A stretch of DNA of 64,000 nt from Rheinheimera pacifica (GTDB lineage Bacteria; Pseudomonadota; Gammaproteobacteria; Enterobacterales; Alteromonadaceae). The stretch spans positions 1-64,000 of the forward strand of contig NZ_FNXF01000005.1 in NCBI RefSeq assembly GCF_900108485.1, written 5' to 3'. A program made the position numbers and the translations under genes. The notes beneath the pieces are model-generated. The model did not search any database. It was given only the letters and a program-made list of their open reading frames with translations, and had not been told where the DNA came from. Shown piece by piece: positions 17,682-26,482 of the stretch. Positions within the stretch are counted from its first letter, which is position 1; each line of letters opens with the position of its first letter.

Positions 17682-17943
17682 TCGGCCGTCCCTGCTTTGT
17701 AAGCCTATAGCGAATAACGGGCTATTTTGCCATAAGCGACGGCTTTTTGCTGCGCTGCTAAAGCGCAACAGTCGGGTTTGGATATTTTTACAGCAGTTCA
17801 TTGACAGGCTATTAATCATACAATAGGATGATTAATAGTTCGTACAATAGCACGAATAATAAAAACACATATAAAAACGCCTCCATTGTCAGTTTTCTCT
17901 GGCCAGGAAGGCAATAACATAAGTGACAAGGGGAGTTATGCTC

Positions 17944-20730
17944 ATGTTTAAACCTTCGGTTTTAAGCAGTGCTGTCGCCATGGCGATAACATTGTCTGCC
18001 CATCCGTTATACGCTCAGCAAAGCAGTGACGACACCACAGTATCGCCAGATGAGGTTGAAGTTATTCTGGTAAAAGGCATTCGTGGCAGCCTGGCCCGTT
18101 CAGTTGATTTGAAACGGGAAAACATGCAAATCGTCGATTCAATTATCTCGGAAGATATCGGTAAATTTCCCGATAACAACGTAGTAGAAGCCCTGCAACG
18201 TTTATCCGGGGTACAGGTAACAGACCGCGGTGCCGGTGAAGTTACCACCGTGTCTATCCGCGGCTTAAACGACGTTACCACCACCGTTAATGGCCGCAAT
18301 ATTTTTACTGCCTCTGGCCGTTCAGTGGCACTGGCTGATATTCCTGCCAGCTTGCTAAACCGGGTAGATGTGTATAAAACCCGCTCTGCCAGCCTGATAG
18401 AAACCGGTATCGCCGGCCAGATTGATATTCATACCCAGCGCCCGTTTGATTTTGATACCAGTAAGCTGGTCGTTGCCGGCCGCGGTATCCACTCAGATCA
18501 AGCCGATAAAACTGACCCGAATATCAGTGCGTTATTCAGCAATAACTGGGATATTGGCGATAGCCGCTTTGGCGCGCTGATTAACCTGTCTTATGCTGAA
18601 ACGCATTATCGCGATCAAAGCGTTACTGCCGGCGCTATGATGCCGTTTGCCACCAATAACCCACCGGCCGGCTGGGCGCCGTACGAAATTATTCGCAGCA
18701 CTGATGGCCGGGCCTCAGAGAACCCGATCTGGCAACCGGGCTTAGAAGCCGGTTTACCCTTTGCACCGGGCTCTACCTTTGATGTTAATGGCGTACCTAC
18801 CGAATATTTACTGTCGCGTGATGCCGTGTTTGCCAGCGATCTGACCGGTAAACGCGAGCGCCCGGCAGTAAATGTGGCTTTTCAGTTTGCGCCAAACGAT
18901 ACCTCTGAATACATTTTTGAAGCGTTTTATAATGGCTTTCGCAATGAATCTTATAACTCGTTGTTGTTTTCCTTTGTCGACTGGTGGGGCAACTTAGGCG
19001 ATAACCCGGATATCAGCCTGTTCGAAGGCACCAATATTATTAAATCCCGCACTGTTGGTTCGCCGTATATGTTTACCAGTGGCGATTTAAGCACCGGCAA
19101 AACCGACAGCTATGTGTATGCACTGGGCGGAAAATGGCTGATTGGCGACAACCTGCAACTGCGCTCTGAAGTGGTGTATCAGGACACCCAGTACGATGAA
19201 AGCTTTTTTGCTATGCGTACTGAGCGGGTAGCAGACAGCATCACTGTCGACTTTAACAGCGGCGGCGGTCTTCCGGCTTTTCAGTTTGGCCCGGCAACCG
19301 ATTTAACCGCACCGGATCAGTGGGCTATGGCTCAGCTTTATGACCAAGCCTATAGCCGTGGCGGTGATGCCCTAACCTTTACGTTAGATGCCGACTACAC
19401 GCTGAATAAGAGTATTATTACCAATATCAGCTTTGGTGGCCGTTATGACAAACGTAAAGCCTCCGAAGCCCAGCTGTTGCAAGATACCGGTTTGTGTAAC
19501 TCTGGCAACGCGGCATGTCAGTTAGCTACCTATGAGGGCTTGCTGCATACCAACAACGGTTTTTTTGATGGCGAATCGGATGTGCCTACCTCTTGGTTAG
19601 CTGCCAATGGCTACTATATCCGCGATAACGCCGATATGTTCCGCACTATATACAACACTGAAACCGGATCTAATCTGGCTATTGGTGATCAACGCGTATT
19701 AGCACAAACCTTCTCAGTTACCGAAACAACCACTGCGCTGTATGCGCAGGCAGATTTTGAAACTGAACTGGGTGGGCGTTTGTTCGATGGCCAGTTTGGC
19801 TTGCGCTATGTTGATGTGGATACCGATATGGCGTTTGCCGGTAATACTGCCTCAACCGGCGCCAGCAAGGTATTACCCAGCCTGATGTTACGTTACAACC
19901 TGACCGACGATTTACTGGCCCGTTTTAGCTACGGCGAAACGCTGCGCCGTCCGGGCTTTGCCCAGCTAAACCCTACTATTAACTATGTGCGCGATGTTAC
20001 CAATATTGGTTATGGCACGGCAACCGGTGGCAACCCTGAGCTAAAACCAACCGAATCTAAAAACTACGATCTGTCGCTGGAATGGTATTTTGCTGAAGGC
20101 AGTACGCTGTATGCCACCGCCTTTAAGCGTGACATTGAAGGCTTTGTCGTCGATTTTCGCCGCCGGGTAATTCACGATGATGGCCAGGGCGAATATCCCT
20201 ATATCCTGAACCAGCCGGATAATGCGTCAAACGGTAAACTGGATGGTTATGAGTTAGGTGTAGTGTACTTCCCCAAAGGGTTACCGGATTTACTGGATGG
20301 CATTGGTATACAAGCCAGTTACACCATACTGGATTCTTCGCAGGATATTCCGATCACCAACAGCGAAGGTACGGTAGTGGGTACCGATACCACACCATTA
20401 TTCGGCGTATCGGATTCATCTTACAGCGTGGTGCTGGCTTATGAAAAAGAGCGTTTCGATATGCGGCTGTCGTATGTCTGGCGTGAAGACTTCCTCAACA
20501 ACTACGAAGCGGCGCAATTTGCCAATCCGCTGGGTATATACCGTAACCCGGAAAAAAGCCTCGATTTTCAGTTAAGTTACAACGTTACCGACAACCTGAT
20601 GGTAACGTTTGATGCGACCAACCTGACTAACGAAATTTTCCAGAGTTACTACGAGTATCCGTCAACGCATAACTTTGGCTCTTCGCTGTTTAGCCGAACC
20701 TTTGCGCTGGGGTTCCGTTACAGCCTGTAA
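17944..20730 (+). CDS. TonB-dependent receptor of the carbohydrate-uptake type
   Basis: The product has about 928 residues from the ATG at 17944, eight bases after AAGGGGAG (an ATG at 17938 is too close). A signal peptide (to about ALYAQQ), a plug (VDSIISEDIGKFPDNNVVEA ... RLSGVQVTDR, SIRGL) and a 22-strand barrel ending in a C-terminal aromatic-rich strand (FALGFRYSL) are visible. The FPDNNVVEALQRLSGVQ pattern is common in glycan-uptake receptors of Alteromonadales. It likely imports arabino-oligosaccharides across the outer membrane. It is the first gene of the arabinan locus and has its own terminator. Confidence 0.9.
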   Translation: MFKPSVLSSAVAMAITLSAHPLYAQQSSDDTTVSPDEVEVILVKGIRGSLARSVDLKRENMQIVDSIISEDIGKFPDNNVVEALQRLSGVQVTDRGAGEVTTVSIRGLNDVTTTVNGRNIFTASGRSVALADIPASLLNRVDVYKTRSASLIETGIAGQIDIHTQRPFDFDTSKLVVAGRGIHSDQADKTDPNISALFSNNWDIGDSRFGALINLSYAETHYRDQSVTAGAMMPFATNNPPAGWAPYEIIRSTDGRASENPIWQPGLEAGLPFAPGSTFDVNGVPTEYLLSRDAVFASDLTGKRERPAVNVAFQFAPNDTSEYIFEAFYNGFRNESYNSLLFSFVDWWGNLGDNPDISLFEGTNIIKSRTVGSPYMFTSGDLSTGKTDSYVYALGGKWLIGDNLQLRSEVVYQDTQYDESFFAMRTERVADSITVDFNSGGGLPAFQFGPATDLTAPDQWAMAQLYDQAYSRGGDALTFTLDADYTLNKSIITNISFGGRYDKRKASEAQLLQDTGLCNSGNAACQLATYEGLLHTNNGFFDGESDVPTSWLAANGYYIRDNADMFRTIYNTETGSNLAIGDQRVLAQTFSVTETTTALYAQADFETELGGRLFDGQFGLRYVDVDTDMAFAGNTASTGASKVLPSLMLRYNLTDDLLARFSYGETLRRPGFAQLNPTINYVRDVTNIGYGTATGGNPELKPTESKNYDLSLEWYFAEGSTLYATAFKRDIEGFVVDFRRRVIHDDGQGEYPYILNQPDNASNGKLDGYELGVVYFPKGLPDLLDGIGIQASYTILDSSQDIPITNSEGTVVGTDTTPLFGVSDSSYSVVLAYEKERFDMRLSYVWREDFLNNYEAAQFANPLGIYRNPEKSLDFQLSYNVTDNLMVTFDATNLTNEIFQSYYEYPSTHNFGSSLFSRTFALGFRYSL

Positions 20731-20746
20731 TCTGGCTGCACTAATA

Positions 20747-20775
20747 CAAAAGCCCCTGCAAGTCAGGGGCTTTTG
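20747..20775 (+). terminator. Rho-independent terminator after the TonB receptor gene
   Basis: CAAAAGCCCCTG pairs perfectly with CAGGGGCTTTTG over the loop CAAGT, a 12-bp stem with its own T-run in either direction. Confidence 0.85.
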
Positions 20776-20795
20776 TTTATGTTAAAAAAACCGTG

Positions 20796-20906
20796 TCAGT
20801 TGTACCCTAACTCAACCTGCTGCTCCAGTTCAGCTTGCGGCTCAGCCGCAGGTTGTTCTGCTTCAGAGGCCGGGGCAGCAGCGTCTGGTATAGATGAAGC
20901 TGTCAT
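20796..20906 (-). CDS. Possible small protein of 36 residues (Ala/Glu/Gln-rich)
   Basis: A minus-strand frame opens at 20906 (MTASSIPDAAAPASEAEQP) and ends at 20796, after AGGTGA about seven bases upstream of the ATG. The composition is low complexity: alanine, glutamate, glutamine and proline. It lies downstream of the GH43-ricin gene on the same strand, after a 12-bp hairpin. Nothing identifies a function. It may be a real small protein or a chance frame. Confidence 0.3.
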   Translation of the reverse strand: MTASSIPDAAAPASEAEQPAAEPQAELEQQVELGYN

Positions 20907-20925
20907 TCTTATTCACCTGTGATCT

Positions 20926-20955
20926 GGCAGCAGAGCCTAAAGCGGCTCTGCTGCC
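20926..20955 (-). terminator. Strong hairpin after the GH43-lectin gene
   Basis: GGCAGCAGAGCC pairs perfectly with GGCTCTGCTGCC over six bases, starting six bases past the stop. No T-tract follows on the minus strand, so it may protect mRNA 3' ends or act as a weak terminator. Confidence 0.5.
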
Positions 20956-20960
20956 GGGGG

Positions 20961-22814
20961 TTAGTTAATGGCGCGGATATGAAAGCGCTGACAAAAGCTG
21001 TCTGCGGCCAGCGGCGCCTGTTTTAATTCGGTATCATCTGCCAGCGCACAGGCCGGTACTTCCAGCACCGCTTTGCTATGCGCCGACACTAACCGCATAC
21101 TGCCGTAGCTATTGGGCTGCAATAACCAGTGGCTGGCTTTGGCATCGCAGGCAGCCATCACCACCGGCGCACCTGCCGCCAGAGACTGTGCTTCTACTGC
21201 CATACAAAGCTCAGTATTACTCGCATTACGCAGCTGCAAAGTGCCTTGCTCGGTCTGGCTAAACTGCCAGTGTTGATCGGGCCGGTTTTGCCAGCCTGTC
21301 TGGCTGACTTTTGCCGCGCCAGCAGTTTGCCCGGCAGCAACGGATAGCACCTTACCACTGTGGCTACTGCTGATAGCCACCTTACCCGCCGGCAGTAACT
21401 GCCAGTCGCTGCACCCTTGCTCTGTATTACAACCCGGTATTTGCAACGCTGTATCACTGGCTTTATTGATTAATTGCCAGGCAGCTGTCTCCGTTGCCGC
21501 AAAACGCCACTGCTGGCGTACTTTATTGCGCCATGGCCCGGCTTCAGCCGCACCGTTAAGCCCAAGGCCAATATACTGGCCCTGCCGGGTCACTAAACGG
21601 TAATACTCGCCCATGGTCGGGTCTATTTTTAAAGCACTCTGTGCAGAGCAATTAACAGCCGCCGGGGCACCATCCACCACGCTCAGACATTGGCCCTGGC
21701 CGTTACGCAGTAACCAGTCAGCCCCTTGCGGCACTGCCGTTATAGGGCCGTTTTCGCCGGACGGTGCCGCTATTACCTGGCCTTCCGGTACCGGCTGGCC
21801 AAAATTTGGCGTGCCGTCATCATGCCAGCTAAACGGCTGCGCCCGTAACGAGCGGGTCGCACTGCAGCCATCGGTTGCTTTATTGTTACCATGGTAAACC
21901 AGCCAGTCTTCTTTATTGTCCGGCGATTTAAAAAAGCCGTTATGGCCAGGGCCATAAACGCCATTAGCGCGTTCAAATACCGGTTTATCGTATTTTGTCC
22001 AGTCTGCCGGGTTAAGCGGGTCATCGCCGGTCAGTTCCAGCAAACCCAGTTTGTAATCGGGTGTGTCACAGTAACTGGCTGAATACACCACAAAGGTGCG
22101 ACCGTTACGTTTTAACACTTCGGCGCCTTCATTCACTTTACGGCCGGATATTTCCCACGGCAGCTCTGGCCTGGACAGCACTACTCTGGGCCCGGTAATC
22201 GTCCAGGGGTTAACCATTTCGGCAATCCAGTTTAGTTGCTCATCACCCTGCCATTCTGACCATAACAAATATAATTTGCCGTTGTGCTGCAAATAATTAC
22301 CGTCAATATTCCAGCTATCCGGCATCGGTGAGCCTTTAAACTGATAAGGCCCCATAGGATCATCACCGGCACTTTCCAGTACCGACAAATGCTGGCCATC
22401 GAGGTTTTCCTGCTTGCCGGAGGTAAACATCATGTACCAGCGATAACCATCCGGCCCTTTGAGGCGGTGAAACTCATAAGCCCAGAAGTTACAACAGCGG
22501 GCCGGATCGGTTTCTGACCATAAATAAACCGGCGTTGCCTCTGCCAGCCCGGCCAGCGTGGGTGCTTTGCGCATAACTAACTGCGAGGTCCAGGTGGTGG
22601 TGGTCAGGTAATAATTGCCGTCAAAATATTCCAGCCAGGGATCGGCGCCATTGTTATACAGTGGGTTGGTAAAACTCTGGCCTTCATAGGCGTCACTGAC
22701 CATGCTATTGCTGGCATCCGCTGTCTGATTAAGCGATTGCTGGCAGCCACTTAGTGACAGCACTATGGCGCTGGCCAGTAATGCCGGCTTAAGTATTGGT
22801 TTAATATTATGCAT
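20961..22814 (-). CDS. GH43 lipoprotein with C-terminal ricin-type lectin domains
   Basis: The 617-residue product has a lipobox (LSLSGC, Cys24) and should be lipid-anchored, probably on the outer membrane. The GH43 five-bladed propeller covers about residues 45-350, with the catalytic base Asp58 in NGADPWLEY, a middle Asp in WNIDGNY and the acid Glu in VNEGAEVL. From about residue 365 a beta-trefoil ricin/CBM13-like region follows, with QxW-type repeats such as QQWRF and DQHWQF. The style is that of exo-acting alpha-L-arabinofuranosidases of subfamily 26-like GH43. The lectin part probably binds the polymer. It is likely co-transcribed with the upstream endo-arabinanase-like gene. Confidence 0.82.
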   Translation of the reverse strand: MHNIKPILKPALLASAIVLSLSGCQQSLNQTADASNSMVSDAYEGQSFTNPLYNNGADPWLEYFDGNYYLTTTTWTSQLVMRKAPTLAGLAEATPVYLWSETDPARCCNFWAYEFHRLKGPDGYRWYMMFTSGKQENLDGQHLSVLESAGDDPMGPYQFKGSPMPDSWNIDGNYLQHNGKLYLLWSEWQGDEQLNWIAEMVNPWTITGPRVVLSRPELPWEISGRKVNEGAEVLKRNGRTFVVYSASYCDTPDYKLGLLELTGDDPLNPADWTKYDKPVFERANGVYGPGHNGFFKSPDNKEDWLVYHGNNKATDGCSATRSLRAQPFSWHDDGTPNFGQPVPEGQVIAAPSGENGPITAVPQGADWLLRNGQGQCLSVVDGAPAAVNCSAQSALKIDPTMGEYYRLVTRQGQYIGLGLNGAAEAGPWRNKVRQQWRFAATETAAWQLINKASDTALQIPGCNTEQGCSDWQLLPAGKVAISSSHSGKVLSVAAGQTAGAAKVSQTGWQNRPDQHWQFSQTEQGTLQLRNASNTELCMAVEAQSLAAGAPVVMAACDAKASHWLLQPNSYGSMRLVSAHSKAVLEVPACALADDTELKQAPLAADSFCQRFHIRAIN

Positions 22815-22851
22815 CTTCTATCCCCGTTTTTTGTTTGTCGCTTTATCCGCG

Positions 22852-23925
22852 CTATTTTTGCTCTGCTGGCAGTAATACGCTGCGATAATCATTCAGCACA
22901 CTGTCACTGAGCAGTGGCCATTTGGCGTCATCCCAGCTCATTTCGGCTATTTTTAGTTTTTGTAAGCCATTATCGGCCGCTTCATAGGCATGAAACACCA
23001 GATAGTCTTTACCGTTGAAGGTGTAGGCACTGTTATGGCCCAGGCCGGGCCAGTCGTGGTTGCCTTTAAGCAGCACAGTGCCGCCGCCCTCATTTAGCGA
23101 CTTACCGTCTTTATCCAGATAAGGGCCGGTAACATTTTTTGCGCGACCAACAACCAGATGATAGGTACTGTCGGCACCACGGCAGCATTTACCGTACGAG
23201 ACAAACAGATAGTAATAACCATGCTGTTTAAAGATAAAAGGCGCTTCGAGCTCCCCCGGGCCGGGTTCGGCGTCATCAATAAAGGCCGGTCGCTGTGCTT
23301 TGGCAATGGTATGCCACTGCTGCGGCTGTGCCAGTGATACCAGGTCATCTGCCAGTTTTACCAGCTTTAAACCGCCCCAGAATGAACCAAAGCTCATCCA
23401 GATATCGCCGTTATCATCGGTAATAATATTCGGATCTATCGCGTTCCATAAATCGCGCTGCGGCACCGACTCCAGCACTATGCCTTTGTCCTGCCACTGG
23501 TAATCCGGGCTGCTTTTATCCAGCGTATTATTAACAGTAACGCCAATGGCCGAGGTGTTTTTGCCAAAAGCCGACACCGAGTAATACAAATAAAACTTAC
23601 CGTTGTGCTGATAAATATCCGGCGCCCAGATATGGCCATCAAAGCTTGGCGCCACTTGTTTAGCCCACTGTGGTTCATCAGCAAATACGCGGCCGGCCAG
23701 TTGCCACTGCAACATATCGTCAGAGTGATAATAAGTAATACCCGGCCCGGTACTGAATAAATAAAACCGGTTGTCTTGCTGAATCATCACCGGATCATGG
23801 ATACTGAGTTGTGGCAGTGTTTGTTGTTCATCTGCGCAGGCGGTTTGCCCGGTTAATAACAAGGCCAGCGCTGAAACCCTGCCTATGCCAGCCAGCCATT
23901 TTGTGGTCATTACCCCGTTTAACAT
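22852..23925 (-). CDS. GH43 endo-alpha-1,5-L-arabinanase
   Basis: The 357-residue product has an N-terminal Sec signal. It resembles the Cellvibrio Arb43A-type endo-arabinanases: base Asp44 in SIHDPVMI, a pKa-modulating Asp in NAIDPNII and acid Glu in GELEAPFIF, plus the GHIWAPDIYQHNGKFYLYYS signature. It would cut the arabinan backbone inside the chain. The ATG follows GGAGG by five bases. It shares a divergent intergenic region, with a predicted GntR operator, with the sugar symporter gene. Confidence 0.85.
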   Translation of the reverse strand: MLNGVMTTKWLAGIGRVSALALLLTGQTACADEQQTLPQLSIHDPVMIQQDNRFYLFSTGPGITYYHSDDMLQWQLAGRVFADEPQWAKQVAPSFDGHIWAPDIYQHNGKFYLYYSVSAFGKNTSAIGVTVNNTLDKSSPDYQWQDKGIVLESVPQRDLWNAIDPNIITDDNGDIWMSFGSFWGGLKLVKLADDLVSLAQPQQWHTIAKAQRPAFIDDAEPGPGELEAPFIFKQHGYYYLFVSYGKCCRGADSTYHLVVGRAKNVTGPYLDKDGKSLNEGGGTVLLKGNHDWPGLGHNSAYTFNGKDYLVFHAYEAADNGLQKLKIAEMSWDDAKWPLLSDSVLNDYRSVLLPAEQK

Positions 23926-23988
23926 CTACGCCTCCTTAAGGCTGCAGACCCCACCCCCTATAGGGGTAGATATCTGCTTTCATTTTAG

Positions 23989-24004
23989 TAGTATTGTATT
24001 ACTA
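23989..24004. promoter_or_regulatory. Predicted GntR operator in the GH43 / symporter divergent region
   Basis: TAGTA-TTGTAT-TACTA is an inverted repeat that contains TTGTATTACTA (23994-24004). The same 11-mer occurs before the L-arabonate dehydratase gene, and close variants occur before two GH43 genes. It fits the FadR-subfamily pattern TNGTNNNACNA. One site here could control both divergent operons. Nearby CCCCTATAGGGG (23955-23966) is a separate palindrome of unknown role. Confidence 0.65.
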
Positions 24005-24148
24005 TTTATCATATATTATTCGGCAGTGCAAAACTCAACCAGCCAAACTGTGGCAGTTTTGCGAATAAAAAATATAAAAACCGGCGCTACGCAGGAATAA
24101 TCACAGGCTTGAACCTGCCGCATAGTACCGGGAACGACAGGGAACTTT

Positions 24149-25501
24149 ATGCAAACTCACAAACTTTCCGTACTGGAGAAAGTCGGCTTTGGCGCCGGCG
24201 ATATGGCGGTCAACGTGGTGATGTCATCTATGATGCTGATTATCACGTTTTTCTACACCGATATTTTTGGCTTAAAGCCAGCCGACTTAGCGGTGCTGTT
24301 TTTAGTGGTGCGGCTGGTTGATGCGGTAACCGATCCGCTAATGGGCATAATTACCGACCGTTTTACTACCCGCTGGGGCCGCTACCGGCCCTACTTCCTG
24401 TTTTTAGCCGTACCCTTTGGTATTGCGGTATACCTTACCTTCAGTACCCCCGACTGGGATTACAACAGTAAACTGGTGTGGGCCTATGCTACCTATATTC
24501 TGGTCACGGTCATTTTTACTGCGGTGACCATCCCGTATATCTCTATTATTGGCGTGCTAACGGATAACCCGAAAGAGCGCTTATCCGCCAACGGCTACCG
24601 GTTATTTTTTGCCAAAATCGCGGCTTTTCTGGTGACTATTATTGTGCCTATTCTGGCAAAGCACTGGGGCGGAGAAAACCTGGCCGGCGGCTATCAGTCG
24701 GCGATGGGAGTGATGGCATTAATGGCAACACTGCTGTTTTTATTCTGTTTTTTCACCACTACCGAACGTATCCAGCACACCGTAGAAACATTGCCGTTTT
24801 TGCAGCAGCTAAAATACCTGCTGAAAAATGATCAATGGCTGGTGCTGTGCGCGGTATGTGTTACCGGCACTATCGGCTATGTGGTGCGTGGCTCTGTCGC
24901 CGCTTACTACGCCAAATATTATCTTGGTGGTGACGCCGCTATGCTGTCGGCATTTTTATCTACCGGGGTAGCGGCAGCAATTCTGGCGATGGTAGCGTCA
25001 ACCTGGATCACCAAGCATTATTGCAAGGTAAAACTGTTCCGCTACAGCCAGATTTTAGTGGCGATATTAAGTGTGCTGCTATATGTGCTGGTAAACCCCG
25101 GTGATGTGATGCTGGCCTTTGTGTTGTATTTTCTGCTGTCATTTGTCGTCGATTTGCATGCCCCGGTATTCTGGTCGGCTATTCCCGAGGCCGTTGATTA
25201 CGGCGCAGATAAAACCGGCCAGCGCGTGTCCGGCCTGGCTTTTGGTGGTATCTCTTTTTGCCAGAAAGCCGGTATGGGCATCGCTGGTTTTATGGTTGGC
25301 AGCCTGCTGGCCGGTTTTGACTATGTGCCGGATCAACCGCAAAGTGCGCTGGCCCTAACCGGCATAGCCTTAATGCTGTCGGTTATTCCGGGCGTATTTC
25401 ATCTGCTGATGGGCTTGCTGATGTTTCGCTACCGCATTACCGATAACTATTACCAACAGCTGGTCGGGAAAACCAGTGTCGTTAAGCCCACTACTATCTG
25501 A
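24149..25501 (+). CDS. GPH-type sugar:cation symporter (MFS)
   Basis: The 450-residue protein has twelve predicted transmembrane helices and the glycoside-pentoside-hexuronide family signature near the N-terminus (VRLVDAVTDPLMGIITDRFT followed by RWGRYRPYFL). It carries sugars or short oligosaccharides across the inner membrane with a cation. Its place as the first gene of an operon with an exo-GH43 and a GH127 suggests arabino-oligosaccharides as substrate. The gene ends 10 bases before the next start. Confidence 0.88.
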   Translation: MQTHKLSVLEKVGFGAGDMAVNVVMSSMMLIITFFYTDIFGLKPADLAVLFLVVRLVDAVTDPLMGIITDRFTTRWGRYRPYFLFLAVPFGIAVYLTFSTPDWDYNSKLVWAYATYILVTVIFTAVTIPYISIIGVLTDNPKERLSANGYRLFFAKIAAFLVTIIVPILAKHWGGENLAGGYQSAMGVMALMATLLFLFCFFTTTERIQHTVETLPFLQQLKYLLKNDQWLVLCAVCVTGTIGYVVRGSVAAYYAKYYLGGDAAMLSAFLSTGVAAAILAMVASTWITKHYCKVKLFRYSQILVAILSVLLYVLVNPGDVMLAFVLYFLLSFVVDLHAPVFWSAIPEAVDYGADKTGQRVSGLAFGGISFCQKAGMGIAGFMVGSLLAGFDYVPDQPQSALALTGIALMLSVIPGVFHLLMGLLMFRYRITDNYYQQLVGKTSVVKPTTI

Positions 25502-25511
25502 GGAGTTTACT

Positions 25512-26456
25512 GTGAGATTACAGCAGCCATTAATTGAACAGCGCGCCGATCCGTGCATTTATAAACACAGTGACGGCTTTTACTATTTTACCGCGTCAGT
25601 GCCGGCTTATGACTTAATTGAGCTACGCCGCGCCAGGACAATAAATGAACTGGCCAGCGCCCCGGCGGTAGCGGTATGGCATAAGCCCGACAGCGGCCCT
25701 TACTCTGAGCTGATCTGGGCACCGGAGATCCATTTTAATCAGGGTGCCTGGTATATTTATTTTGCCGCGGCTCCCAGCCGCGAAATCAAAAATAAGCTGT
25801 TCCAGCACCGGATGTATGTACTGCGCTGCACTGACGCCAATCCGGTTGGTGGCCAATGGCAGTTTGTCGGCCAGCTCGACAGCGGCATAGACACCTTTTG
25901 CCTGGATGCCACCACTTTTAACCACCATGACCAGCTGTACTATGTCTGGGCCCAGAAAGATAACGCCATCGAAGGCAACAGCAATTTATATATTGCCACG
26001 ATGGACACACCAGACAAGTTAAGCGGGGCGCCGGTTATGCTAAGCAAACCTGAGCTGGAGTGGGAAACGCGCGGTTTTTGGGTTAATGAAGGCCCGGCAG
26101 TGCTAAAGCGTAACGGTAAAATCTTTTTAACTTACTCAGCCAGTGCCACCAATGAAAACTACTGTATTGGCCTGTTGTGGGCCGATGAGAATGCCGACCT
26201 GTTAAACCCCGCCAGCTGGCATAAATCGCCGCAGCCGGTATTTCAAAGCTGCTTTGAACATGGTGTTTATGGCCCGGGCCATAACAGCTTTACCGTATCA
26301 GAAGATGGCCGGCACGATATGCTGGTATACCACGCCCGCACCTATACCGAAATTGTCGGCGACCCGTTATGGGACCCAAACCGCCATACTTATGTTAAAG
26401 CCATACGCTGGGATGACAACGGCATGCCGCTATTTGGCAAAGCGTCAGAGGCGTGA
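25512..26456 (+). CDS. GH43 exo-alpha-L-arabinofuranosidase, cytoplasmic form
   Basis: The 314-residue product starts at a GTG preceded by GAGGAG at good spacing; the longer frame overlaps the symporter gene. It has no signal peptide, so it should act in the cytoplasm on imported oligosaccharides. Catalytic candidates are Asp13 (QRADPCIYK), Asp in FCLDATTF and Glu in VNEGPAVL. It is a close paralogue of the secreted gene at 30628-31668 (both share SASATxxxYxxGLLWADENADLLxPxSWHK-type segments). Confidence 0.83.
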   Translation: MRLQQPLIEQRADPCIYKHSDGFYYFTASVPAYDLIELRRARTINELASAPAVAVWHKPDSGPYSELIWAPEIHFNQGAWYIYFAAAPSREIKNKLFQHRMYVLRCTDANPVGGQWQFVGQLDSGIDTFCLDATTFNHHDQLYYVWAQKDNAIEGNSNLYIATMDTPDKLSGAPVMLSKPELEWETRGFWVNEGPAVLKRNGKIFLTYSASATNENYCIGLLWADENADLLNPASWHKSPQPVFQSCFEHGVYGPGHNSFTVSEDGRHDMLVYHARTYTEIVGDPLWDPNRHTYVKAIRWDDNGMPLFGKASEA

Positions 26457-26482
26457 AGTTTAACCCTGAGTGAGGAGGCAAG

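Noticed and set aside
17682-17819. N-terminal extension of pabA
   Set aside because: The extra 46 residues are basic, poorly conserved-looking and precede the canonical [11 protein letters not shown] start of the family.
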